The notes below the pieces were generated by a model. The model saw nothing but the letters and a program-made list of their open reading frames with translations. It searched no databases and was not told the origin of the DNA. Below are positions 26,810 to 34,632 of a stretch of DNA of 64,000 bases, in pieces. Each line of letters begins with the position of its first letter. Position 1 is the stretch's first letter. Source of the stretch: an uncultured Muribaculaceae bacterium. GTDB taxonomy: Bacteria > Bacteroidota > Bacteroidia > Bacteroidales > Muribaculaceae. The stretch spans positions 1 to 64,000 of the forward strand of contig CAJTTA010000007.1 of the NCBI GenBank assembly GCA_910579305.1, given 5' to 3'. A program made the translations under genes and the position numbers.

Positions 26810-27755
26810 TAAGGGACGTCTTGCCGCTCTCAGGCAGGAATATCGGGCGTCGCTGAAATCAAGCGATACGGAAGAGACATTTGACTTGATGTTTTATCGG
26901 CCTATCGGTTTTGCCTGGGCTGTGCTCTTCCGCCGCATGGGTGTGAAGCCTAATGCCGTGACCATAGCATCGATATTCATTGGCCTGGCGGCAGGCATAA
27001 TGATGTATTTCGACTCTATGTGGCTTAATGTCGTGGGAATGCTGCTGCTGGTATGGGCCAATTCCTATGATTCAGCCGACGGGCAGCTTGCCCGGCTTAC
27101 GAAGCAATACTCGCGTCTGGGCCGGATACTCGACGGCGTGAGCGGCGACATATGGTTTGCCGCCATATATATAGCCATATGTATCCGCGAGGTGCACACC
27201 TCTGAATTTTTTATGGACCACAACTGGGTGGTGTGGCTCATAGCAGTGGCGGCCGGATTCTGCCATGCCATGCAGGCTGCACAGGCCGACTATTACAGGC
27301 AGTTTCATCTCTTCTTTCTCAAAGGCAAGGAAGGGAGTGAGCTTGACTCCTCGGCCTCGCTTAAGGAGAAATACTCCACTTTATCATGGCGCAAGGATTT
27401 TTTTGCAAAACTCATTATGAGCTTTTATCTCAATTACACACTGCAGCAGGAAAGCCGCACTCCGGCCATGCAGCGCTTGCGTGCTGAGCTGTCGGAGCGT
27501 TTCGGGCAGGGTGTTACCCCCGCCTCCTTCAGAGACGCTTTCCGCAAAGCCTCGCTGCCTCTGATGAAGTATACCAACATGCTCTCCTTCAATACGCGCT
27601 GCTTTGCTCTCTTCGCTTCTCTGTTTTTGCGCATGCCATGGCTATACTTCGCCTTTGAGCTCACGGTGCTGAATGTGATGCTTCTTTACATGATGCTGCG
27701 TCATGAGAGCATATGCCGCAGATTTACTCAGGAACTAAAGAATGGAAAATACTGA
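26793..27755 (+). CDS. CDP-alcohol phosphatidyltransferase
   Basis: A 320-residue membrane enzyme of the CDP-alcohol phosphotransferase family, which joins a CDP-activated alcohol to a second alcohol with release of CMP. The signature lies in residues about 92-119: DSADGQLAR, eight residues, GRILDGVSGD. The canonical motif is D-x2-D-G-x2-A-R-x8-G-x3-D-x3-D, and here the last Asp comes one residue later (D-x4-D). Hydrophobic helices flank it, with about six in total. Neighbours supply a possible CDP-alcohol synthase (nucleotidyltransferase) and a phosphatase. From memory it resembles the phosphatidylinositol-phosphate synthase-like enzyme of Bacteroides, but no inositol-phosphate synthase gene is present here. 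Confidence 0.88.
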   Translation: MTQNTNKGRLAALRQEYRASLKSSDTEETFDLMFYRPIGFAWAVLFRRMGVKPNAVTIASIFIGLAAGIMMYFDSMWLNVVGMLLLVWANSYDSADGQLARLTKQYSRLGRILDGVSGDIWFAAIYIAICIREVHTSEFFMDHNWVVWLIAVAAGFCHAMQAAQADYYRQFHLFFLKGKEGSELDSSASLKEKYSTLSWRKDFFAKLIMSFYLNYTLQQESRTPAMQRLRAELSERFGQGVTPASFRDAFRKASLPLMKYTNMLSFNTRCFALFASLFLRMPWLYFAFELTVLNVMLLYMMLRHESICRRFTQELKNGKY

Positions 27756-28464
27756 TTATTCGGCCATAAGAGGTGTTATCTTCGATTATGGCGGCACGAT
27801 TGACTCTCGCGGATGTCACTGGAGCGAGGTGATATGGGATGCCTATACGGCTTCCGGCATTGAAGTGGAAAAGGATGCCTTTCGCGAGGCATATGTGCAT
27901 GCGGAGCGTGAGCTTGCGCGTGTGCGCCACATACTTCCTCATCACAATTTTCTCGACCTGCTCCGCATAAAAATGAGAATAGAGCTGGAGTGGCTTGCCG
28001 ACAAGGGCTTGATTGACAAAGGCTCAATTGACGCATATGTGGATGCTACGTCGCGCAGATGCTACGAAGCTGCTGCTGCTTGTGTGGAAGAGGCACGTCC
28101 GGTGCTTGAGCACTTGCATGCGCGTTACCCCATGGTGCTCGTGAGTAATTTTTACGGCAATGTGGAGGCTGTGCTTGAGGATTTCGACCTGCGTAAATAT
28201 TTCCGGAGCATAGTGGAAAGTGCCGTAGTGGGAGTGCGCAAGCCGGATCCGCGTATTTTCTCTCTCGGATGTGAGGCTCTTGCTCTTCCCGCCTCCGAAG
28301 TTCTTGTGATAGGCGACAGCCTTCGCAAGGATATTGAGCCGGCCGAGAGCATAGGCTGTAAAGTGATGTGGCTTAAAGGCAAGGGATGGACTGCGGCCGA
28401 AGATGAGCAGACTCATCCGTGTATCATCCGTTCGCTGAATGACATTCCCGCTTTATTGAGATAA
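27742..28464 (+). CDS. HAD-superfamily hydrolase
   Basis: A 240-residue HAD hydrolase. Motif I is GVIFDYGGTID (nucleophile Asp about residue 15; the usual second Asp is Gly, as in several FDxGG/FDxGN phosphatases). Motif II is MVLVSNFYGN. Motif III Lys lies in VGVRKPDPRIF, and motif IV is VLVIGDSLRKDIEPA. A helical cap of about 90 residues lies between motifs I and II. It overlaps the CDP-alcohol transferase by 14 bp and ends the operon. A phosphatase that removes a phosphate left on the new lipid head group would fit this context. That is an inference. Confidence 0.87.
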   Translation: MENTDYSAIRGVIFDYGGTIDSRGCHWSEVIWDAYTASGIEVEKDAFREAYVHAERELARVRHILPHHNFLDLLRIKMRIELEWLADKGLIDKGSIDAYVDATSRRCYEAAAACVEEARPVLEHLHARYPMVLVSNFYGNVEAVLEDFDLRKYFRSIVESAVVGVRKPDPRIFSLGCEALALPASEVLVIGDSLRKDIEPAESIGCKVMWLKGKGWTAAEDEQTHPCIIRSLNDIPALLR

Positions 28465-28489
28465 AGATAAGGCCGGGTTAGATTTAATA

Positions 28490-28543
28490 TAATATCCCGC
28501 CTAAGTCATGGCTTCAGAGTGTCATGACTTAGGCGGGATATTA
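28490..28543. repeat. Perfect long inverted repeat
   Basis: A 21-bp arm (28490-28510, reading TAATATCCCGCC then TAAGTCATG) and its exact reverse complement (28523-28543), with a 12-base loop. It lies 26 bp past the stop of the HAD gene, between convergent genes. It may end transcription of the plus-strand operon, but no T run follows it. Confidence 0.8.
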
Positions 28544-28598
28544 GTTGGCAGTGTAATATAGATATAAGTAATGGGCCGAGGGGTAATATAATAACAAT

Positions 28599-28622
28599 GC
28601 CACCGGGCCGAGGCCCGGTGGC
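28599..28622 (-). terminator. Terminator of the SusE/F-like gene
   Basis: GCCACCGGGCC (28599-28609) and GGCCCGGTGGC (28612-28622) form a strong 11-bp stem. On the minus strand it is followed by a T-rich stretch (TTGTTATTATATT). A second small hairpin, CGCGGC-GTTA-GCCGCG, lies at 28630-28645. Confidence 0.7.
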
Positions 28623-28663
28623 TATATGTCGCGGCGTTAGCCGCGTGTCTGTTCAATCAGTGA

Positions 28664-29545
28664 TTAGCGGATAACCTGCTTGGAAACCTTGCTGCCCTGG
28701 CGAACGATGTAGAGACCGTTCTCGGGGTTGGCTACGCGTACACCCTGAAGATTGAAGTATTCAACTTCACCCTCTGCAGTCTCGATAGCCTCAACACCTA
28801 AGTGGATGCCTGCCTGGAAGCGAACGATAGCTGCGGCCTGAGGCACGTCGGGAAGGATGAAAGTGATTGTGCCGTCGAAGTCTTCGGCTACAGTGCTGTT
28901 TACAGAGTCGTTATAGTTCCACTCGCACTCCTCTTCAAGAGTTACAGTGCCACCTGCGCTGTAGTTGATGGAACCCCAGTCAGCGTCAGCGATTTTGAAC
29001 TCGATACCGGCGGGGATTACAGTCTCTCCTGCGCAGTCGAAAGTATAGGTGATACCATCGTCAGTGTGCATTTCCCACTGCTCGAGAGCGGCCCAGTTGG
29101 GATCCATGCCGCCACGGATATATACTTTAGTGAAGCCTTCGGGCTTGGGAGTGTCGGTGGTTACAGTGATAGTTGAGAGGTCGCCGGCCACTACGAAGTG
29201 GTAGTTGCCTTTCCAGGGGCTCTGGATGTTGCCTGCTTCGGGATTGAGCTCAAGAGCTACGGCAGTGCCGAGGTTCTCTTCAGTGATTTCTGCGAAGTAT
29301 GCGCCTGCGTTGAATTCGTCCCATTCGCCGACTGCAGTAGAAATCTTGATGGCAACGCAGTCGTTTACATCGAATTCATAGTTGCCTTCACCATTGGGGT
29401 TTACTTCAGCGGGAGTGGCGGGAGTCCAGTCGAGAGTAACGGCTTCTTCACCCTGAAGGATACCGGAGCCTACGATATAGAGGGGCTCGGCGTTCATGGA
29501 CAGAGCTGCAACGGCAGCGGCTGCAAAAGCGTAAAATTTCTTCAT
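28664..29545 (-). CDS. Secreted SusE/F-like protein with type IX-style sorting tail
   Basis: A 293-residue acidic secreted protein. It has a signal peptide (KKFYAFAAAAVAALSMNA) with no lipobox. The middle holds two repeated beta-sandwich-like modules of the SusE/SusF starch-binding type. One reads KVYIRGGMDPNWAALEQWEM with a downstream FKIADADWGSINY, in which Trp residues could stack on sugar. The C-terminus is a compact sorting-type domain: YFNLQGVRVANPENGLYIVR and then KVSKQVIR, like tails handled by type IX secretion. The window also encodes PorU-like sortases. It is therefore likely to be exported to the surface as a glycan-binding protein. The ligand is unknown. Confidence 0.78.
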   Translation of the reverse strand: MKKFYAFAAAAVAALSMNAEPLYIVGSGILQGEEAVTLDWTPATPAEVNPNGEGNYEFDVNDCVAIKISTAVGEWDEFNAGAYFAEITEENLGTAVALELNPEAGNIQSPWKGNYHFVVAGDLSTITVTTDTPKPEGFTKVYIRGGMDPNWAALEQWEMHTDDGITYTFDCAGETVIPAGIEFKIADADWGSINYSAGGTVTLEEECEWNYNDSVNSTVAEDFDGTITFILPDVPQAAAIVRFQAGIHLGVEAIETAEGEVEYFNLQGVRVANPENGLYIVRQGSKVSKQVIR

Positions 29546-29639
29546 AAAGAGGAATTTATTAGTTAAACTTATGATTTTGATTATTCTAATCTAACGGTTG
29601 TCGTATGTAAGGGAAACTCTGAAGAGTCAAAAATCGGTG

Positions 29640-29647
29640 CAAAGGTA
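29640..29647 (-). promoter_or_regulatory. -7 box upstream of the SusE/F-like gene
   Basis: Minus strand reads TACCTTTG, an exact TAnnTTTG box. No clean -33 TTTG is visible. The leader would be about 90 nt. Confidence 0.5.
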
Positions 29648-29763
29648 GTCAATATTGTGAGACGGAAGAAAATTTTTTTTATGTTTAACAACATATTTTT
29701 CTAATATCACTAAGGTCTGTGTCATCTCCCCCCCCTATGTCTGCCTTATGCAAATAAAAGGAA

Positions 29764-29794
29764 CCGATACTTCCCATATTCAGGAAAGCATCGG
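29764..29794 (-). terminator. Terminator of the small Ala/Pro-rich lipoprotein gene
   Basis: On the minus strand CCGATGCTTTCC pairs with GGGAAGTATCGG (with two G-T pairs) around a short loop. It is followed by the T-rich TTCCTTTTATTTG. It lies 30 bp past the lipoprotein gene. Confidence 0.65.
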
Positions 29795-29823
29795 CCTTAA
29801 GCGGATTATCTCTTCGCTATTGC

Positions 29824-30036
29824 TTACTTAGCAACTGCAGAATCAGCAACGGGAGCAACTTCTGCGGGTGCAGCAGTCTCAGCAGCGGGAGCAGCAGTCT
29901 CAGCAGGAGCGGGAGCAGCAACCTCAGTCTCAGTTGCGCAGCATGCAGTTTCAGAATCAGTAGCGGCAGCGCCCTTGTTGCAAGATACGAGTGCTACAGA
30001 AGCAAGTACAGCGAGAGAAAGAACGATCTTTTTCAT
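29824..30036 (-). CDS. Small Ala/Pro/Glu-rich lipoprotein
   Basis: 70 residues from the ATG at 30036; an upstream TTG at 30045 is a poor alternative. It has a type II signal peptide, MKKIVLSLAVLASVALVSC, with lipobox LVSC-type cleavage near residue 19. The mature part is low-complexity: CC in ACCATE, then degenerate repeats of the type APAETAAPAAETAAPAEV. Such short lipoproteins are common in Bacteroidales and their function is not known. Mature cysteines (ACC) could form a disulfide. A perfect promoter lies 47 bp upstream and a hairpin terminator downstream, so it is a single-gene unit and is likely well expressed. Confidence 0.82.
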   Translation of the reverse strand: MKKIVLSLAVLASVALVSCNKGAAATDSETACCATETEVAAPAPAETAAPAAETAAPAEVAPVADSAVAK

Positions 30037-30082
30037 TTTAGTCAAGATTAAAAATAAAACAATTTTGCTATCAAAAACGGTG

Positions 30083-30113
30083 CAAAGTTACAGCTAATTT
30101 TTTTTACACCAAA
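30083..30113 (-). promoter_or_regulatory. Promoter of the small Ala/Pro-rich lipoprotein gene
   Basis: Minus strand: TTTG (30110-30113), 19-bp spacer, TAACTTTG (30083-30090). It is an exact match to the Bacteroidetes consensus. Confidence 0.75.
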
Positions 30114-30120
30114 TTTTTTC

Positions 30121-30440
30121 GCTAAAAAAATGATAGGGAAACTCTGATTTTAGCCAATTAACACATAAAACGTTAAATTATCTCCTGATTTTAACAATTG
30201 AATTGCTCATACTCTTCGGTTGTGTGCAATATTGCCGTAGCTTTGCAGCATGTATGTGTCGGATTACGCTTTAATAGCCTCGTTGCATTTCAACCTCATC
30301 AGTCACACCGGGCGGATTCTTGATTGCATCCCGGCGGGGCACTTCGGGCAAGATGAAGCGTAGCAGGCTATGCAGGCGGAGAGGCTTGGCTTAGATTACT
30401 CAATCGCAGTTTGTGATAAAACCATTTAAACCCAGGCATG
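30121..30440. other. Intergenic stretch without a recognised gene
   Basis: About 320 bp. There is a TAGCTTTG box on the plus strand at 30238-30245 with a poor -33 element. A 37-codon reading frame starts right after it (30250-30363, MYVSDYALIASLHF...), with no similarity I recognise and no ribosome-binding site. A remnant or a short RNA are possible. Nothing firm can be said. Confidence 0.4.
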
Positions 30441-30502
30441 TTATAACAATCTTATATGTATAATTGTTAAAGTATATATACCCCTATAAAATCTATTGTA
30501 TT

Positions 30503-30790
30503 ATGAAAGGATTCAGACACTTGTTAATTACCGCTCTCTTGAGCCTCATGGTAGGGCTTTCCGGATGTTCTTCCGGAGGATACTGGGGTGTGAGCGGAGA
30601 TGTGCCCGGCACAGGTACTTCCTATTATATGGGCGATGGCTACCACGGCCATCATTACAGTAAGAAGCACTATAAGAAGATGCGCAAGGAGATGAAAAAG
30701 CGCGAGAAGGAGCGCCGGAAGGCCTATAAAAAGGCACAGAAGCGTGCCAAGAAATATTACAAGAAGCACCACTGTCACCATGATGACTGA
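30503..30790 (+). CDS. Small Lys/Tyr/His-rich lipoprotein
   Basis: 95 residues from the ATG at 30503; an upstream in-frame start at 30464 would put 13 residues before the signal. The signal peptide is MKGFRHLLITALLSLMVGLS with lipobox GLSGC. The mature part starts Gly/Ser/Tyr-rich (GGYWGVSGDVPGTGTSYYMG). It then becomes a strongly basic helix with repeating K/R-x-x-K/Y (HYKKMRKEMKKREKERRKAY) and ends in HHCHHDD, a potential metal-binding tip. The function is unknown. A basic lipoprotein could bind nucleic acid, anionic polysaccharide or metal. TAACAAT/ATTGTTA at 30444-30469 form an inverted repeat just upstream of the gene. Confidence 0.8.
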   Translation: MKGFRHLLITALLSLMVGLSGCSSGGYWGVSGDVPGTGTSYYMGDGYHGHHYSKKHYKKMRKEMKKREKERRKAYKKAQKRAKKYYKKHHCHHDD

Positions 30791-30793
30791 GTG

Positions 30794-31282
30794 TCACTCT
30801 CCTGCGCAAAGAATGCATGAGGCTTCAATCGCTGAGGCGCGGATGGTGTAAGGCGTGGCCTGTGCCCGGTGTGGAGCAGGGGATTTGTGATAGTAGAAAA
30901 CATATTGCCTGTCCCATGTAGAGAAATCCAGCTTTCGGGTTTCTCCGGGTGGAATATTGCAAGGTATGGTTACTTTGCGGCGGGTGATCTGTCGGCCGTC
31001 GGTTGACAGATATTCTATCTCAAGAGTGATCCCGATCACGGTTTCGTTTCCTGAATTGGTGGCCAGGATACTTTCTTTAGAGGCGTTACGGGTCTTGGAA
31101 TAGCCGGAGAGAGTGATGTAGCGGGCGTAATGTGCGGCCAGCCTGGCAGCACGGTCATCTGTCATGATCGTGTCGCAGGCAGATGTGTCGAAGTTTATAC
31201 GGGTTCTCCGTGCTTCGGCGCCGAGCGGGCAGCAGGCAGCCGCGAGCAGAAACAGGCATATGTCATTTAGTGGAGAACGCAT
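30794..31282 (-). CDS. Small secreted protein of unknown function
   Basis: A 162-residue protein with a signal peptide (CLFLLAAACCPLGAEA). The rest looks like a single beta-sandwich: GNETVIGITLEIEYLSTDGR, then RRKVTIPCNIPPGETRKLDF and DRQYVFYYHKSPAP. This pattern resembles small Ig-like or FxLYD-type domains, but I do not recognise the family with confidence. It overlaps the upstream DUF3078 gene by 20 bp, so the two are translationally linked, and it ends the long minus-strand run that starts at porU. It converges with the basic lipoprotein gene, 3 bp away. Confidence 0.72.
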   Translation of the reverse strand: MRSPLNDICLFLLAAACCPLGAEARRTRINFDTSACDTIMTDDRAARLAAHYARYITLSGYSKTRNASKESILATNSGNETVIGITLEIEYLSTDGRQITRRKVTIPCNIPPGETRKLDFSTWDRQYVFYYHKSPAPHRAQATPYTIRASAIEASCILCAGE

Positions 31283-32531
31283 AACGGAAACCGAAGCTTA
31301 ATATCTCCTTGATCATCCAGTAGCGCCAACCCTTGTCAGTGGCGGCAGAGGCTGTGTCGTAGCGCATGTGAAGGTATATCTGGGTGGATAGAAAGCGGTT
31401 GATATAGAAGTTAAAGGTATTTTCCCAGTCTGTCTGAAACTCATCATAGTTAGTGAAGATGAAGAGTCGCGATTTCCAGGCTATATTGTCGGTGAGACGC
31501 CATTCGGCAGTGAGCTCGGCATTCGAACCTATCTGATTGTAATATTTCTTGCCTTCAGGCATAGAGAAAAGCGTTGGATCGATATGCCTGTCGATACATG
31601 TCTTCAGGTTATAAGATATAGGAGAAATAGATGAGTTGAATTTCAGCCGTCCCTTGTAGCCTGTGGTGGCATAGGTCATACCGAGACCGAGGTTGAGCTC
31701 TCCCGGGGAGAGGAAAGACGCCTTGCGTTCCTGAGAGTTCTCTCCATAGTTGTGGAGGAATTGCGTCTTGAACTGCAGGGTGACACTATAGAACCATTTA
31801 TTGCTTGCCCTCAGACCGGCCTTCAGATTCCATTGAAACAGGTCTTGGGAAATGCCGTAGGAGTGATACAGATCCTGAGGGGTGCTGTAGAGTCCCAGTT
31901 TATAGCTCACAGAGTTGGTGAATAGAACGGAGGGATGATATACCTCATTGATTTTTACGTCCCAGAGGAAGTTCACAAGGAGCGTGAGACTGTTGGTGCC
32001 CCCCTGATACCAGTTGGGGCTGAGATAAGCCTGAGAGAATTGCACCCCGCTGTCGAAGGCATGCAGCCAGTTTATCCTGTCAATGTCATCGATGAGCACA
32101 GGTGCAGGCCCGTTATCCACAGGCAGTGGCAGGTCTGTGATAAGGTACTCGCGGGAATTGTCGGGAGTCTGATGCAGTTGGGGAGGCTCCGGAAGCAGCC
32201 AGGCAAGATGCAGAGGCTCATCGGAGTGGGAGAGCATGTAGGAGTATCTCACACGCTCAGCCGTCTCACGCATCAGCCGGTGCTTCTCAAGCGCAGTCAT
32301 TGAGTCAGGCACCTCGGGCCGCAAAGCTATCTCCCGCAGTTCTGCATATGATGAAGGCCGGGAGACCTCAACTGCAGGAGCATTGGGATCAATGCCTGTA
32401 AACCCTTGAAAGATAAGAGGCTTGGATGTTTCGTATATTGTAACGTCATGATTGCGTGCATCCTGTGCCTGAAGAGCTGTCGCTACAGCACAGGCACAGG
32501 ATGCAGATATGAGTCTGGTCAGGATCTTCAT
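31263..32531 (-). CDS. DUF3078 family outer-membrane beta-barrel protein
   Basis: A 422-residue exported protein with a signal peptide (RLISASCACAVATALQA). After about 130 residues of variable sequence the barrel-like part starts with FSQAYLSPNWYQGGTNSLTL, the NWxxGG hallmark of the DUF3078 family of Bacteroidetes. Alternating hydrophobic/aromatic strands continue to a C-terminal aromatic-ending strand (SFGFRYAFSTK). Such proteins are predicted outer-membrane barrels of unknown cargo. It follows the S41 protease by 24 bp and overlaps the downstream small secreted protein gene. Confidence 0.85.
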   Translation of the reverse strand: MKILTRLISASCACAVATALQAQDARNHDVTIYETSKPLIFQGFTGIDPNAPAVEVSRPSSYAELREIALRPEVPDSMTALEKHRLMRETAERVRYSYMLSHSDEPLHLAWLLPEPPQLHQTPDNSREYLITDLPLPVDNGPAPVLIDDIDRINWLHAFDSGVQFSQAYLSPNWYQGGTNSLTLLVNFLWDVKINEVYHPSVLFTNSVSYKLGLYSTPQDLYHSYGISQDLFQWNLKAGLRASNKWFYSVTLQFKTQFLHNYGENSQERKASFLSPGELNLGLGMTYATTGYKGRLKFNSSISPISYNLKTCIDRHIDPTLFSMPEGKKYYNQIGSNAELTAEWRLTDNIAWKSRLFIFTNYDEFQTDWENTFNFYINRFLSTQIYLHMRYDTASAATDKGWRYWMIKEILSFGFRYAFSTK

Positions 32532-32555
32532 GGCCGGACGGCTTAATGTCTATTC

Positions 32556-34151
32556 TTATTGATGTGAAGTTATCATGCGGTCATAGTCCTCGCTGTTGAT
32601 GAGCCTCAAGGCTTCAAGGAAGATAGGATTATGACGGTTATAGACTTTTTCATAAGTCTGTGATTCGTAGATGTCTCTGCCTATAAGACCTTTGAGGATA
32701 AGCTTCACAAGAGGCAGTGAACGCTCCCATTCCTCCAGGTTGAATTCTATATTTTCGGCATCGGCCATGGCGCGTATCTCAGAGAGCATCTCATCGGTGA
32801 CCTCAAATTCCTCTACGTATCGATCATCGTTCTTGTACAGTTTCTTGATCTGCTTGCGATGAGTGTCCACGTATGCCACAGCATACTGATTGAGTATCCC
32901 TTTGGCAGTGATGTTGCGCAGATATTTGGTGTTTTCGGTAGTGTCAAGAGGCACGAACACATCGGGCGTGATGCCTCCACCGCCGTAAATTGCTCTGTTG
33001 TAGAGGAGTGTGTGAGTGAGTTTGGTAGAGTCGAGGTGGATTGAATCGGCATGCATGAGCTCTCCGCCCTCAAATCTATTGAGCATATCCTTGCGATAGC
33101 TCTCCTCATCCCCCTTGGTATAAGGCTTCTGAATGTCTCTTCCGGCAGGAGTGTAGTAATGCGATATGGTGAGGCGTATCATGGAGCCGTCGGGGAAAGG
33201 AATCGGGCGCTGCACCAGGCCTTTGCCGAAGGTGCGGCGGCCCACAACGAGACCGCGATCCCAGTCTTGCACAGCCCCCGACGTGATTTCCGAAGCGGAG
33301 GCTGAATATTGATTCACCATCACCACGAGACGCCCGTCGCCAAACAAGGGCTTGGAGCCGAGCGGATTCGTGCGGTAATCCTGGCGGGGAGCCTTGCTGC
33401 CTTCCGTATAGACGGCAAGACTGCCCGGCTCAAGCAGCTCGGCAAGCAGCCCGGTGGCGGCAGTGATGTAGCCTCCCCCATTGTCGCACAGATCGAGTAT
33501 GAGATTCTTCATGCCCTTCTTTCGCAGCGTCTCCACAGCCTTGCGGAATTCATTGGGAGTCTCGGCGGCAAATTTATTGATGGCGATATAGCCGGTAGTA
33601 GGATCGGCCATATAAGCAGCATCCACGCTGAAGATGGGTATGTCATCGCGTATCAGGCGGAAAGGAACCGTATCCGATCCGCGCAACACCGTAAGGTTTA
33701 TCTCAGTACCTTTAGGCCCGCGCAGCTTTTTCTGTATCTGCGAGGTGGAGAGCTTGCGTCCTGCTATTGAGGAATCTCCTACCGCAATGATACGGTCGCC
33801 GGGAATAATGCCCACCTTTTCGGACGGCCCTCCCGATACGGTCTGAATCACATATAGCGTGTCCTTGACCATGTTATATGTTATGCCTATGCCGGAGAAA
33901 TTTCCTTCCAGCGGCTCGTTCAGCTCGGCGGTTTCCTTGGGGTCGGAGTAAGAGGAGTGAGGGTCAAGGCTTTCCAGCATTCCACGGATGGCACTTTCCA
34001 CAAGAGCGTCCTCATCTACAGTATCCACATAGAATTGAGAGATAGCCCTTTCGGCATATCGCAGCTTGCTGTTGGGCGTGCTGGCACCTATCTGCGCCAT
34101 TAAGGCGCATGTGGCGCAGGCTGCAATTGCAGTAAAAAGAAGTTTCTTCAT
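32556..34151 (-). CDS. S41 family C-terminal processing protease (CtpA-like)
   Basis: A 531-residue periplasmic protease. It has a signal peptide (MKKLLFTAIAACATCALMA), then a PDZ domain (about 85-165, with the ligand-binding FSGIGITYNMV and GDRIIAVGDSSIAG segments). The S41 catalytic core has NLILDLCDNGGGY, the nucleophile Ser in NQYSASASEITSGA (about 284) and the catalytic Lys in RRTFGKGLVQ (about 309). The 150-residue C-terminal extension is helical and typical of the Bacteroidetes subgroup. Such proteases trim periplasmic or envelope proteins. It sits between coaD (12 bp) and the DUF3078 gene. Confidence 0.95.
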   Translation of the reverse strand: MKKLLFTAIAACATCALMAQIGASTPNSKLRYAERAISQFYVDTVDEDALVESAIRGMLESLDPHSSYSDPKETAELNEPLEGNFSGIGITYNMVKDTLYVIQTVSGGPSEKVGIIPGDRIIAVGDSSIAGRKLSTSQIQKKLRGPKGTEINLTVLRGSDTVPFRLIRDDIPIFSVDAAYMADPTTGYIAINKFAAETPNEFRKAVETLRKKGMKNLILDLCDNGGGYITAATGLLAELLEPGSLAVYTEGSKAPRQDYRTNPLGSKPLFGDGRLVVMVNQYSASASEITSGAVQDWDRGLVVGRRTFGKGLVQRPIPFPDGSMIRLTISHYYTPAGRDIQKPYTKGDEESYRKDMLNRFEGGELMHADSIHLDSTKLTHTLLYNRAIYGGGGITPDVFVPLDTTENTKYLRNITAKGILNQYAVAYVDTHRKQIKKLYKNDDRYVEEFEVTDEMLSEIRAMADAENIEFNLEEWERSLPLVKLILKGLIGRDIYESQTYEKVYNRHNPIFLEALRLINSEDYDRMITSHQ

Positions 34152-34163
34152 ATCAGAGAGTAG

Positions 34164-34628
34164 TTATAATTCATCTTGAGGAGGAGAGGGGATAAAGGGA
34201 GCAGTGTCCACACCGAAATGACTCAGTTCCCTCACCATTGATGAGGAGATACATGAATGCTCGGGAAGAGTGAACAGCAACACAGTCTCAATGCCCGAGA
34301 TGCGTCGGTTTACATCGGCCAGAGTGCTCTCATATTCAAAATCCTTTACAGAGCGCACGCCACGTAAAATCCACTGTGCACCCATTTCCCTGGCGAAGTC
34401 CACAGTGAGGCCTTCATAGCTGAATACCTCTACGGCAGGCTCATCGGCATATAGAGAAGCGATGGCCCGGATGCGGTCGGGGAGAGAGGCCGTTTCCGCT
34501 TCTTTGCTTTCGTTGTAGCCTATGGCGATTATGATGCGGTCAAACAGCGGCAGCGCTCGGTCCACTACAGATTTATGGCCTATGGTGAAGGGGTTGAAGC
34601 TACCGGGGAATAAAGCTATGCGTGCCAT
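34164..34628 (-). CDS. coaD: Phosphopantetheine adenylyltransferase
   Basis: A 154-residue protein of normal CoaD length. It transfers AMP from ATP to 4'-phosphopantetheine, the penultimate step of coenzyme A synthesis. The N-terminus ALFPGSFNPFTIGHKSVVDR carries the T-x-G-H nucleotidyltransferase motif. RGVRSVKDFEYESTLADVNR is the family's substrate-binding segment, and SCISSSMVREL replaces the usual ISSTxVRE ATP-binding motif near the C-terminus. It lies 4 bp downstream of parE and 12 bp upstream of the S41 gene, in an otherwise mixed operon. Confidence 0.97.
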   Translation of the reverse strand: MARIALFPGSFNPFTIGHKSVVDRALPLFDRIIIAIGYNESKEAETASLPDRIRAIASLYADEPAVEVFSYEGLTVDFAREMGAQWILRGVRSVKDFEYESTLADVNRRISGIETVLLFTLPEHSCISSSMVRELSHFGVDTAPFIPSPPQDEL

Positions 34629-34632
34629 ATAG

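Noticed and set aside
30250..30363. 37-codon frame after a TAGCTTTG box
   Set aside because: No ribosome-binding site, no recognisable sequence and a poor -33 element; reported only as a note on the gap.
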